Part shown: positions 5,325 to 12,680 of the stretch, one piece after another
Numbering within the stretch: position 1 is the stretch's first letter
Layout: each line of letters opens with the position of its first letter
Virus record (IMG/VR): IMGVR_UViG_3300021478_000277
Location: 1-26,714 of that record
Length of the DNA: 26,714 nt
From: a virus
Direction: 5' to 3' (one strand)
Program-made: the position numbers and the translations under genes
Notes under the pieces: model-generated
Database searches by the model: none
What the model saw: the letters and a program-made list of their open reading frames with translations, nothing else
What the model was told of the DNA's origin: nothing

Positions 5325-5675
5325 ATGAGCGACAAACTACGTGAACTAGCAGGGGATATGAGCGCTGTAGCGGACTACATCGACGTGATACAGCCGCTGA
5401 AGGATCGCTTTGGCGTGCCAAAAAACATCATCAGGGCTTGGGCCCAAAAGCTAGCAGCGTTGGATGTATATGACGGATTAGCAGCCGCTTTCGATCTCAC
5501 TATGCAATTCCCCACTAAGGGGAGCGCGAATTTTATGGAAGGCTTTTTGGCGGGGGTCTCTGCCTACCGCACAGCAATCAAGCAGCTACAGGACTACCGC
5601 GAGAAAGTGGTTGAGACCAACCAGGAACTCACTGGGACACTAGAAGCTAACACCAAATGGCTGGGCAAACCATGA
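5325..5675 (+). CDS. Hypothetical helical protein (116 aa)
   Basis: The ATG follows AAGGAG. The product is mostly helical and moderately charged, with a segment resembling a short helix-turn-helix (DRFGVPKNIIRAWAQKLAAL, about residues 28-47) and a C-terminal coiled-coil-like helix (KQLQDYREKVVETNQELTG). No family is recognised. The stop overlaps the next ATG (ATGA at 5672), so it belongs to an operon with the two small genes downstream. Confidence 0.6.
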   Translation: MSDKLRELAGDMSAVADYIDVIQPLKDRFGVPKNIIRAWAQKLAALDVYDGLAAAFDLTMQFPTKGSANFMEGFLAGVSAYRTAIKQLQDYREKVVETNQELTGTLEANTKWLGKP

Positions 5676-5806
5676 GAGGCGACTTGATCCTGCTGGTCTA
5701 CGCCTATTGCATGCTGTGGTGCCTTGCAGGCCCGATATGGGCTATTTGGCTGAGTATACGGGTCCTGCGAAGAACCAGGACCAGCAAAAGGACAGGCGAT
5801 GACTGA
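5672..5806 (+). CDS. Small membrane protein (44 aa)
   Basis: The ATG at 5672 overlaps the upstream stop. The 44-residue product has one hydrophobic stretch from about residue 5 to 30 (LILLVYAYCMLWCLAGPIWA) and a strongly basic C-terminus (RVLRRTRTSKR), giving a probable N-out, C-in orientation by the positive-inside rule. Function is unknown. It overlaps the start of the following gene by eight bases. Confidence 0.5.
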   Translation: MRGDLILLVYAYCMLWCLAGPIWAIWLSIRVLRRTRTSKRTGDD

Positions 5807-5918
5807 ACGGCAAAAACAACAGTTGCGCTATGCGGCCTATGCCAATCATTGCGGCATCAGGAAGCATGTGCCGCTGACTTGGCGAGCATGGATTAAAGCT
5901 GGTGGGCCAAAGACGTAA
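5799..5918 (+). CDS. Small basic protein (39 aa)
   Basis: The ATG at 5799 lies inside the end of the upstream gene. The 39-residue product begins MTERQKQQLRYAAYANHCG and ends in Trp and Lys-containing WRAWIKAGGPK. It is basic and probably helical. No family is recognised. The overlap pattern is like that of its neighbours, but there is no strong ribosome site, so confidence is moderate. Confidence 0.4.
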   Translation: MTERQKQQLRYAAYANHCGIRKHVPLTWRAWIKAGGPKT

Positions 5919-5945
5919 GGAGTAGACTCAGGTAAAGGAGACACA

Positions 5946-6551
5946 ATGAATAGACGCGAGTTCGTTACAACCAGCGGTATCGCGGTAACAATGATTGGGA
6001 CGGTAGGGCTGGAAGGATGCACGTTTGGCTCTGTAATGGCCAATCTGGCTAAATATCTCCCGATTGCGCTCAGGGCTGTGGCCGGCGTGGCCGCTATCGT
6101 GGCACCTGGAATGGGGACCGCGGTAGCTAGCCTGATCGGCTTGATCAACACAGCTTTTGGAGCTCTCCAAGGCGCCGTAAACGACTACAATTCCGCTCCA
6201 GCAGCTTCCAAGCAAACCACGCTTGAGAAAGTCTTGCTAGCTCTAGACCTTGTGCAGGAATACTTAGGCCAGACAATCAAGGCCCTTGGCGGAGGCACCA
6301 ACGCCGCGCTCCAGGGGGCCGAGGCTGCATTATTGCTGATTTCTACCACCCTGGCTAGCATTGAAGCGACTTTGGCTCCCCAAGCGGCTCCTACAGTCGC
6401 CAGCGCGCATTCTACGCATGCCTCAGCACGTTCTGTAAGCTCTGTGACGGTCAACGGCATAACACTGGCGGTATCTGGCAAGCCCGGGGACTTCAAGCGG
6501 GATTTCGACAAGATCATGACCGATGCAGGCCGAGGCGATTTGAAGCTTTAG
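5946..6551 (+). CDS. Predicted Tat-type lipoprotein
   Basis: The ATG follows AAAGGAG at 5935-5941. The 201-residue product begins MNRREFVTTSGIAVTMIG and has a lipobox-like VGLEGC ending at Cys25. Arg3-Arg4-x-Phe is the twin-arginine pattern, so it may be exported folded and then lipidated. The mature part has two very hydrophobic Ala/Gly-rich helices (about residues 38-75), an amphipathic helix (TLEKVLLALDLVQEYLGQ), a further Ala/Leu helix, and a small C-terminal domain ending FKRDFDKIMTDAGRGDLKL. It resembles lipoproteins of unknown function that I associate with soil bacteria. It could act in the envelope, for example in exclusion or lysis control; this is inference. Confidence 0.65.
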   Translation: MNRREFVTTSGIAVTMIGTVGLEGCTFGSVMANLAKYLPIALRAVAGVAAIVAPGMGTAVASLIGLINTAFGALQGAVNDYNSAPAASKQTTLEKVLLALDLVQEYLGQTIKALGGGTNAALQGAEAALLLISTTLASIEATLAPQAAPTVASAHSTHASARSVSSVTVNGITLAVSGKPGDFKRDFDKIMTDAGRGDLKL

Positions 6552-6604
6552 GTTCAGTCCGCGCATTGATGCGGGCTAGAAGGAGGCCAGAGCCGTCACG
6601 TTGG

Positions 6605-6657
6605 CAGGGCCAGGTTCACAACCCACTCACCTATAATCCCTAGCGAGCTTGGCCCTG
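6605..6657 (+). promoter_or_regulatory. Perfect inverted repeat flanking a TATAAT box
   Basis: CAGGGCCA at 6605-6612 and TGGCCCTG at 6650-6657 are an exact 8-bp inverted repeat. Between them is a consensus -10 hexamer TATAAT (6632-6637). No good -35 is at the ideal spacing: TTGGCA at 6601 is 25 bases away and TTCACA at 6615 only 11. The element sits in the 115-base space before the ATG at 6667. It may be a weak or activator-dependent promoter with an operator, or the repeat may simply form an RNA stem. Confidence 0.35.
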
Positions 6658-6666
6658 AAATACTCT

Positions 6667-6927
6667 ATGACCGAACAAGAATCCAAAGCACTTTGGGAGT
6701 TAGCCTTCGACTTTGCCAGGCTGAGGGACCATGCTGCCTCACGAAAGCAGGAATTGAATCATGATGTAAACGCTGGGATTGAGTTGGCGTATCTCGATGC
6801 GTATTCTAGGCTTGAGCGACTACTGCCACCGATCGACACACCTGAAAGTAAAAGCTTGGCTGACGATGCGAAACCGGCCGCGGATGATTGCGGATCTCTC
6901 ACAAACAACAACAGTGGAATTACGTAG
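6667..6927 (+). CDS. Hypothetical protein (86 aa)
   Basis: The product begins MTEQESKALWELAFDFARL and is helical and charged over its first 60 residues, followed by a Ser/Asp/Asn-rich tail. A TTG at 6649 could extend it by six residues but overlaps the inverted repeat, so the ATG at 6667 is chosen. There is no obvious ribosome site. The last 108 bases overlap, tail to tail, a minus-strand lipoprotein gene, so the low-complexity C-terminus may be unimportant. It is the last plus-strand gene before the late genes converge. No family is recognised. Confidence 0.45.
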   Translation: MTEQESKALWELAFDFARLRDHAASRKQELNHDVNAGIELAYLDAYSRLERLLPPIDTPESKSLADDAKPAADDCGSLTNNNSGIT

Positions 6928-7059
6928 GTGCTGGATGTAGTGGACCGAGCAATCTGCCGGCATTTGGCCTACCTCGGTGCATCCGTGGACACGTACAGGA
7001 CGTGCAGCACAGCCGCCAAGCAGCAGAGCCAGTAGGGCTACTTTGCGCACACTTTCCAT
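6820..7059 (-). CDS. Small predicted lipoprotein (79 aa), possible outer-membrane spanin-like
   Basis: The protein begins MESVRKVALLALLLGGCAAR, a textbook lipoprotein signal with lipobox LLGGC (Cys at residue 17). The mature part is short and carries four more cysteines, suggesting disulfides in the periplasm. It lies at the end of a run of tiny membrane genes, where phage lysis cassettes often carry a small lipoprotein (Rz1-like o-spanin), but the Pro-rich composition typical of Rz1 is not seen. Its start overlaps the upstream gene by 22 bases. Its 3' end overlaps a plus-strand gene. Role unproven. Confidence 0.5.
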   Translation of the reverse strand: MESVRKVALLALLLGGCAARPVRVHGCTEVGQMPADCSVHYIQHLRNSTVVVCERSAIIRGRFRIVSQAFTFRCVDRWQ

Positions 7060-7271
7060 TCCAGTGCGCCTGCGCCAAACAGTTCAGCGACAATGTCTTT
7101 GATGTCCTGTGGCAGTCCTGCCAGGTAGACAACGCGGAATTCTACTGTTTCGCCATTGTCCTTGGCATAAAGCACGCCAATACCGCGAAATTCAGGCTTG
7201 GAAGGGGCGGACTCGGTTGAGCCGAGTTTCCCGCCCGTTACAGGAGTCAAGCGAGGAGAAGTCGCAAACAT
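7038..7271 (-). CDS. Hypothetical protein (77 aa)
   Basis: The product begins MFATSPRLTPVTGGKLGS, has a Ser/Pro-rich N-terminus and then an alpha-beta part with strands VEFRVVYLAG and a helix DIKDIVAELFGAGALEW. I do not recognise a family. It lies between a coiled-coil membrane protein and a lipoprotein in a minus-strand run of small genes and overlaps the latter by 22 bases. A space of 52 bases separates it from the gene upstream, where nothing clear is seen. Confidence 0.5.
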   Translation of the reverse strand: MFATSPRLTPVTGGKLGSTESAPSKPEFRGIGVLYAKDNGETVEFRVVYLAGLPQDIKDIVAELFGAGALEWKVCAK

Positions 7272-7323
7272 GCAAAATGATGCGACTGGCTAGAAATACC
7301 TGTCTATCCCTTTTTGCACACTT

Positions 7324-7530
7324 TCAGTGGTTGCCGTGGAGCGCTAAGTACAGCGAGACTATCAAGGCAAGCACGGCAATGATCGAACTCCATTGGCTGC
7401 GCTCTTGGGCCCGGGCGGCAACCGTGGACGCGGCAGCTAGCTTCTCTGCCAGGGATAGCGCTTTGTCGCTTGCGGCAAGCTTCTCCTCGAGGCGTGCAAT
7501 CTGGACCTCGAGTTTGACTTCATTCCCCAT
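7324..7530 (-). CDS. Coiled-coil protein with C-terminal membrane anchor (68 aa)
   Basis: The product starts MGNEVKLEVQIARLEEKLAAS with about 45 residues of heptad-like charged helix, and ends in one transmembrane helix (SIIAVLALIVSLYLAL) with a short His-containing tail. Tail-anchored coiled coils of this size are common in phage lysis or envelope modules, sometimes resembling holins, antiholins or i-spanins with reversed topology. Its start overlaps the end of the upstream gene by 11 bases. No named family is recognised. Confidence 0.6.
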   Translation of the reverse strand: MGNEVKLEVQIARLEEKLAASDKALSLAEKLAAASTVAARAQERSQWSSIIAVLALIVSLYLALHGNH

Positions 7531-7717
7531 CGTGCTCTGCTTTGCCTTCTGCTATCCCTTCCGCTTTGCCTTCAGCGCGCGAGGTCTTTGCGGTAAGCTT
7601 TAGAAACTCATCCATACGGGAATTGAATGTATCGTGTACCCGCTTGACGTGGAAATGGTTCAAAATTCCGAGCGCCAGCGTGCCAAAAACTCCTACTTCA
7701 GTCCAATTTATGGTCAT
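7520..7717 (-). CDS. Small protein with N-terminal hydrophobic segment (65 aa)
   Basis: The product begins MTINWTEVGVFGTLALGILN, a short hydrophobic segment that could anchor it in the inner membrane, and continues as a charged helix ending in a repeated AEGKAEG pattern. It is coupled to the upstream gene by an ATGA overlap at 7714-7717 and to the downstream coiled-coil gene by an 11-base overlap. No family is recognised. It could be one partner of a membrane pair with the coiled-coil protein. Confidence 0.55.
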   Translation of the reverse strand: MTINWTEVGVFGTLALGILNHFHVKRVHDTFNSRMDEFLKLTAKTSRAEGKAEGIAEGKAEHDGE

Positions 7718-8034
7718 TTTGGCCAGCCTCCTGGCGGTGGTGGAGTCTGCTGAATGGGCTGGACTTGCACCTGAGGAAGCGGCAATGGCGGAAGCTCTGG
7801 AGGGTCGGTCTTGCGCTGGGCGCCTACGGACTGGCCTGTCAGGAAACCAAGCAGAGCGCCGCTGAATGCGCTAAACGTTGAGATAATCACAGTTGTGGCC
7901 TGCGAATCTCCAGCATCGCGCAGCGTTACCCAGATAACCAATGCCATCAAGCCTGTAACAAAGAAGCATAGAATGAATAGCTGGCCGCCCTTGGTAGCCA
8001 GGCTGTCGAGCAGGGATTGCCATGCTTTTATCAT
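7714..8034 (-). CDS. Two-helix membrane protein, holin-like (106 aa)
   Basis: The product starts MIKAWQSLLDSLATKGGQ and has two hydrophobic helices (LFILCFFVTGLMALVIWV, about residues 19-36, and ATTVIISTFSAFSGALLGFL, about 46-65) followed by a polar, extremely Pro/Gln-rich C-terminus. Two membrane helices and a cytoplasmic tail are typical of class II holins, and the small genes beside it fit a lysis cassette. No endolysin is seen nearby, so the role is inferred from topology only. The ATG directly follows the stop of the upstream gene. Confidence 0.55.
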   Translation of the reverse strand: MIKAWQSLLDSLATKGGQLFILCFFVTGLMALVIWVTLRDAGDSQATTVIISTFSAFSGALLGFLTGQSVGAQRKTDPPELPPLPLPQVQVQPIQQTPPPPGGWPK

Positions 8035-8445
8035 TTACCGCACCGCCACCGAAACGTTAGTAGGCGCCACAGGGTTAGATGGCAGGACCGCGGGAAGTAC
8101 CACCGTGGCGATGTTCGAGAACACCGATTCATTCCCGCTGGCGTCTACGGCCGTAGCTGCGTAGGAGTACGTTGCCCCGGGCGTCAACCCAGCAAGCGGA
8201 ACCATGTAAGCAGTGGATAGATCCGGCACAGTGTTCACCTTTGTCCAGAAACTGCTCGTTGCCGTGCATGTTCCAAGGCACTGGTAGATCGAATAAGACG
8301 CCACAGAACTAGTAGACGCCGTAAACGTAATGAACACGCCATGCTGTGTTCCGTTCTGGGCATGGGCCGAGGGGATGAACAAAGCGCACAGCAGCGGTAG
8401 CATTAGCCAGATTATCAGCGTGAGGCAAAGTAGGAGTTTTCTCAT
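8035..8445 (-). CDS. Secreted fibronectin type III-like domain protein (136 aa)
   Basis: The product starts with a Sec signal (MRKLLLCLTLIIWLMLPLLC) with likely cleavage after AHA at residue 29. The mature part is one Ig/Fn3-like beta domain: SIYQC, FWTKVNTVPDLSTAYMVPL, then the characteristic LTPGATYSYAATAVDASGNES loop-and-strand pattern and a final VNVSV-type strand region. Fn3-like domains are common on phage surfaces as adhesive modules, but a signal peptide is not. It is the last of five consecutive genes with export signals. AGGTGA lies just before the next start. Confidence 0.75.
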   Translation of the reverse strand: MRKLLLCLTLIIWLMLPLLCALFIPSAHAQNGTQHGVFITFTASTSSVASYSIYQCLGTCTATSSFWTKVNTVPDLSTAYMVPLAGLTPGATYSYAATAVDASGNESVFSNIATVVLPAVLPSNPVAPTNVSVAVR

Positions 8446-8456
8446 ATAATCACCTT

Positions 8457-11400
8457 TTAGTCCACCGAGTCTACGATAAGCTGTCGTTGGGTCATAGAGT
8501 TGCTGCCGCTCGCCGCCGAGAATGCTCCTGTTATCTGTAAGAACAGTTGAGCGGTTGAGTCGATAGTACCGATTGTAGCAGTGTTGCCGTCAGCGTAAAC
8601 TGCCTCCGCGGCGCTAGTCAGCACCGATACGTCAATGGTTAAGTTGCCATGAACCTCATATGCTGACGAGGCCCCAGCCGTTTGTGTGCTCGCATTCAGC
8701 GTCATGTTAAACGGATCATTGGTCGCTTGAATACCGCCAAGCGCCGCCGATGTGATGCTTGCGAGCGTGATGACTGTGCCGCTACCGCAACCGGAGACGG
8801 TGCATAATTTAGCCTTGAGGTTGACCGCCGTCGTGGAGGCTGCCGGCGTAGAGTAGACTCCCGCGAGCTGGATGAGGACCGTGCGACCGACTAAGTTGAG
8901 CGTGCCCGCAGGAATGGTGCACGCCATAAGCGTCTGGTCGGTGGATACGTTCGCGTTAACGGTGACCGGAGTGACGTTTACGCAGGTGAACTTCCCCGCG
9001 ATGGTGCTGGATGAGATGCCCGAGTCCACTGCGTTGCCGTTAACGTCGTAGCTTAGAAGGTCTGTGTTAGTGAAGCTACCTGTTGCGGCTTGGAGCTTTG
9101 CCCCGGTGCCTTGAACGGTAAGGTTAGTATCAGGGAGTACGAGCGTGCGCGGGACGGTGGCATTGGAGGTTATGGTAGTCTGACCGATAACTTCACTCTG
9201 CGCCCAGACTTTCCCATTTTGGATGCCTGCTAATCCGCCACCAGTAGAAGCTGGGATGCTACCGAACCCGCAGTTGCCACCTTCGTAAGTCCAGCTTAGC
9301 GCTGTAGTCGTAGTGTTGGGGCATGAGCCATTCACTTTCGAAAAATTATTGCCTTGGTCTTGCCATACGTATGTACCTACTCCTGGTAACAACGAAGGAA
9401 GAGTAACGGTGATCTGTTGCGTTGTTCCATTAGACGTACAAGAATTTGAAAGAGGAGAAGCTACTCCACGACCTCCATTCGGATATATCCCTGAGTACAA
9501 AAATTGAAATGTTCCAGCCTCGGCAAATGGTGGACCCCCTGTTATAACTGCGCATGTAGGGGCTGCTGGAACTCCGGGATCTGTGAAGAAAGAATAATTC
9601 GCTCCTAGAATTGAATCTCCGCGTAATACCTGCGCAAATCCACTATTGGCCCCCCCGTCCAGTATGCCCCCAACGGATTGTCCAATAGAAAGATTAAAAT
9701 TTTGCCCGATCAGTGACAAACTGCTAGTTAAAGTTGACATGGTAACCGTGGCAAAAGGATTCCCCGTTAGAGTGGCAATCCCACCGGATGAACCGCTGCC
9801 AATGCCAGAGACAAAGGCGGCCCCGTTTACAGACCAGTTAGCTACAGCAGGTTGGCCAACAGTATCAAGGTTACCGCTCTGCCAGTTTATGCCACCGCCT
9901 ACACCGCGCGACATAAAGGCAAGCACTGGCATGCTTCCGCCTTGAATATCTCCGGCTAAATCCCATGTAACATTACATCCGCCGTTATTGCCAGCAATGA
10001 AGGTAAGGCCGCGGTTTGACAATGTCCCGTAAGCCCGGAAGTTCCACAGACCAGAGTTCTTGCCGATGAAGAGTGGCGTAGCAGTTGAACTAGTTGGTGT
10101 ACCTGCTCCGAATGTTATGTTTCTAAAGATGCCTCCGAATCCTCCTCCAGTAGAAGCCCAGCCGTAGTATTGAACGCCCATTAAGTCGGCACCACTACCT
10201 CCGTTGAACACTGTATCTTCAAAGATCACAGGAGCAGTACCAGTGTTGAAAATAAGATCGTACATATTCGCTGGGCCTTGGAAGGTCAACCCTCTAAAAG
10301 TGCCCCCGCCATTTTTCATATAGATACCTGGGTACGCCGCACCTACAGTAATAGGAGCATGTGACTCAAAAGAGAACTGCCCGCCGCTCATCGTAGCGGA
10401 GCCTCCAGACAGTTGGAGGTCTCCATGCCATTGACCGTTTTGCCAGACTATTGTGTCGTTAAGGATCATCCTGGCACTTTGGGATATGACCGCATATCCA
10501 TTTACGGAACTAATGTCTGCATATGAATTTATGAAGTAATTGTTTGTAGTAACTGAAGGGCTAGAGATATATACTGCTCCACCGCTCGCGAAAGCTGCTA
10601 CTTCTGCCGCAAGTAATGCTGGAGTTGTATCAATCAAAATCGTTGCACCAGCTACGCTATTGGAAGCTGCGTTTGCTGTAGTGATCGAAGTCGTGCCGCC
10701 ACCAGATGCAATGGTGGTAACTAACGTGTCGTTGGTAGCCGCACCAGGAGCTGTCGTCGGCAACCACCCAGGGAAAGTTGCGCTGCCCATCATCGTTGCC
10801 CCAAAGTCATCCCAGGTCATATATGCGACGTCACCTTGGTTGACAGAGTTCACAGGGAGACTAATGCCAATCAAGTTGCAAGTCCCTGGGCAGTTACGAC
10901 CATAGATCGCGTACTGACGTACTCCTGCTGGATTCGTGGTGGGAAGCTGAAGATTGTTGGAGTTCCACCAAGTAGCTGTGCCGCCAGTAGATATTGCGGA
11001 AAGCACTCCGAAGCGAGTATCTATGCCGCTGTTATAAGTGAAGTGCGTGTTATCTGCAACGCTCGTGACGACAAACCAGCCAAAGAACTCCGCTACGTCG
11101 GTCAAGCTGTTTGCGTTGCTGATAAAAACAACAGGACAGCCTGTGATAGTGATGCCGCCGCAGCCAATCGGTAAGCCGTGAGCTGTAGCCGTAGTCACTG
11201 TCGTCACATTGTTAGCGCGAGACTGAGATGTTATATTGACGGTATTCGCGCCGAGTGTGGCTGCTCCTGTAGCTGTCGTCCCTGCCGCACTCGCTGCTGT
11301 TACGCCTTCCCCTGCATCAAAGGCCACAATCTCATAGGCATAGGACGTTGCTCCCGCAGGGCCATTAACAACATACCCCGTCCCTGTAGACCCCTGTGCG

Positions 11401-11894
11401 ATTCTTGGCGTAACAGTAGGCGCAGCAGGAGTACTCAAGACGTTTGTAGCTCCAGCCCCCCAGATATCGATGCCGTCTCCGGTTATCAATCCACAGGCGC
11501 TGCTGAGCGTTGCCGCTGTTAGCCCGGAATTGATCGTAGCCGTACAACCAGGATTACCGGGAGTTCCGCTAGCAGAAACTGCTCTACCTCCGTAAGCAGC
11601 AATATCCACATAAGGATTTGGACCTTTGAACACCGTATTCACGTTGAATTGTAGCGGATTAGGAGACGTTATAGGGCTGCTGAGTGTCGCTGATCCTGGC
11701 CCAATTAAAACCCAGGAACCCGCCAAACAGCCATAGAGATTTCCTGTAGTGGTATCAGTAGCCTTAGATGATCCTGTACAAGCTCCGGTAGGAGCTCCGG
11801 AGAATAGAAGCTCCACACCCCAAGTAGATCCCGTCTGTGCGAACGAATATCCAGACAGGAGCATCAAGACAAAGACAGTGGCAATGATCTTCAT
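8457..11894 (-). CDS. Secreted right-handed beta-helix / pectate-lyase-like fibre protein (1145 aa)
   Basis: The product starts with a Sec signal (MKIIATVFVLMLLSGYSFAQ, cleavage near residue 19). An N-terminal domain with Cys39 and Cys56 follows, then YVDIAAYGGR at residues 95-104, the entry motif of pectate-lyase-superfamily beta-helix proteins. Next come an Fn3-like segment (SYAYEIVAFDAGEG) and a long region of short beta rungs (residues about 420-700) ending in GGG-rich strands. The C-terminus has a probable beta-sandwich (LFLQITGAFSAASGSNSM). Phage tailspikes with such helices bind or cut surface polysaccharide. Catalytic residues cannot be assigned by eye. Sec signal plus several cysteines suggest a mature form outside the cytoplasm. 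Confidence 0.75.
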   Translation of the reverse strand: MKIIATVFVLMLLSGYSFAQTGSTWGVELLFSGAPTGACTGSSKATDTTTGNLYGCLAGSWVLIGPGSATLSSPITSPNPLQFNVNTVFKGPNPYVDIAAYGGRAVSASGTPGNPGCTATINSGLTAATLSSACGLITGDGIDIWGAGATNVLSTPAAPTVTPRIAQGSTGTGYVVNGPAGATSYAYEIVAFDAGEGVTAASAAGTTATGAATLGANTVNITSQSRANNVTTVTTATAHGLPIGCGGITITGCPVVFISNANSLTDVAEFFGWFVVTSVADNTHFTYNSGIDTRFGVLSAISTGGTATWWNSNNLQLPTTNPAGVRQYAIYGRNCPGTCNLIGISLPVNSVNQGDVAYMTWDDFGATMMGSATFPGWLPTTAPGAATNDTLVTTIASGGGTTSITTANAASNSVAGATILIDTTPALLAAEVAAFASGGAVYISSPSVTTNNYFINSYADISSVNGYAVISQSARMILNDTIVWQNGQWHGDLQLSGGSATMSGGQFSFESHAPITVGAAYPGIYMKNGGGTFRGLTFQGPANMYDLIFNTGTAPVIFEDTVFNGGSGADLMGVQYYGWASTGGGFGGIFRNITFGAGTPTSSTATPLFIGKNSGLWNFRAYGTLSNRGLTFIAGNNGGCNVTWDLAGDIQGGSMPVLAFMSRGVGGGINWQSGNLDTVGQPAVANWSVNGAAFVSGIGSGSSGGIATLTGNPFATVTMSTLTSSLSLIGQNFNLSIGQSVGGILDGGANSGFAQVLRGDSILGANYSFFTDPGVPAAPTCAVITGGPPFAEAGTFQFLYSGIYPNGGRGVASPLSNSCTSNGTTQQITVTLPSLLPGVGTYVWQDQGNNFSKVNGSCPNTTTTALSWTYEGGNCGFGSIPASTGGGLAGIQNGKVWAQSEVIGQTTITSNATVPRTLVLPDTNLTVQGTGAKLQAATGSFTNTDLLSYDVNGNAVDSGISSSTIAGKFTCVNVTPVTVNANVSTDQTLMACTIPAGTLNLVGRTVLIQLAGVYSTPAASTTAVNLKAKLCTVSGCGSGTVITLASITSAALGGIQATNDPFNMTLNASTQTAGASSAYEVHGNLTIDVSVLTSAAEAVYADGNTATIGTIDSTAQLFLQITGAFSAASGSNSMTQRQLIVDSVD

Positions 11895-11897
11895 ATG

Positions 11898-12680
11898 TCA
11901 GTTGATTATCCAATAATCGTAGCAAGCTGGGTTAGCCGCTGGCGCTGTGATTGTGATGCTAAAACTAGTCGCCGCTACTTTTGCAGTTATCTCTGGAGGG
12001 TTGAGTGTCGTGTTGCAGGTCACTCCTAGAAGTGTTCCGGTAGTCGTGGCAGAGTCCTGTGTTACAATCACCGAGGAGTTGGCGCTGATCATCGTCGTCG
12101 TGTTCACCGTGCAAACCGTCTCTGCCCCAACACCGCAGGAGAACACTCCTGCTGGAGCCGCACCGCATGCGACCACAGACGGGCTAGCAGCTGTGCCATT
12201 GGCCGCGCATTTGGTAGCTGTAGAGTAAGCAGAAGTATTTATTCCGGTGGAACTAATCGTAGAAAATGCCGCGCCTGTGTAAAAAGCAACTCCTGCTGCT
12301 TGCGATACTAGACTTAGCTGAGAAGCGCCGACGTTATAAAACATTCCTCCAAATGTGGCATTTGTAAAACTGTAGGTCGGAGTTGCCTGTAAACCATTAG
12401 GACCTTGCAGGATGTTGCTCATGATTATAGGGTTCGTACTTGTTCCAGCCACAGCAGGTGCCGTGAACGTAGCCGCGCCGCTCGTACTCCCCGACAACGC
12501 CAGCACCCCGTTACCATTTCCCGCGCTGCTGATCGTGAATGTTGGGCTTGCAAAAGTAAGGCCAGCAGGGAGGCCGCCGCCAGAGCCTCCGCCTATCTGT
12601 GTCTGCCAGGCAATGAGCACTGGACTGGCAAGCAAGAGCAAGATAATCAATAGCTTGGCTTTAGTCAATTTGCCGTACAC
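11898..12680 (-). CDS. Exported fibre-like protein (260 aa, GTG start)
   Basis: The chosen start is GTG at 12680, preceded at five bases by GGAGG; a longer frame from 12836 lies inside the upstream gene and has a non-protein-like beginning. The product begins MYGKLTKAKLLIILLLLASP, a signal peptide or anchor over residues 9-24. The rest is Gly/Ser/Thr/Ala-rich beta sequence of phage-fibre type (FTISSAGNGNGVLALSGSTSGAATFTAP) with cysteines concentrated in the last third (SCGVGAETVCTV, CNTTLNPPEITAKV, NPACYDYW). It overlaps the upstream fibre gene by 16 bases and precedes the 1145-residue gene by three bases. Confidence 0.7.
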   Translation of the reverse strand: MYGKLTKAKLLIILLLLASPVLIAWQTQIGGGSGGGLPAGLTFASPTFTISSAGNGNGVLALSGSTSGAATFTAPAVAGTSTNPIIMSNILQGPNGLQATPTYSFTNATFGGMFYNVGASQLSLVSQAAGVAFYTGAAFSTISSTGINTSAYSTATKCAANGTAASPSVVACGAAPAGVFSCGVGAETVCTVNTTTMISANSSVIVTQDSATTTGTLLGVTCNTTLNPPEITAKVAATSFSITITAPAANPACYDYWIIN

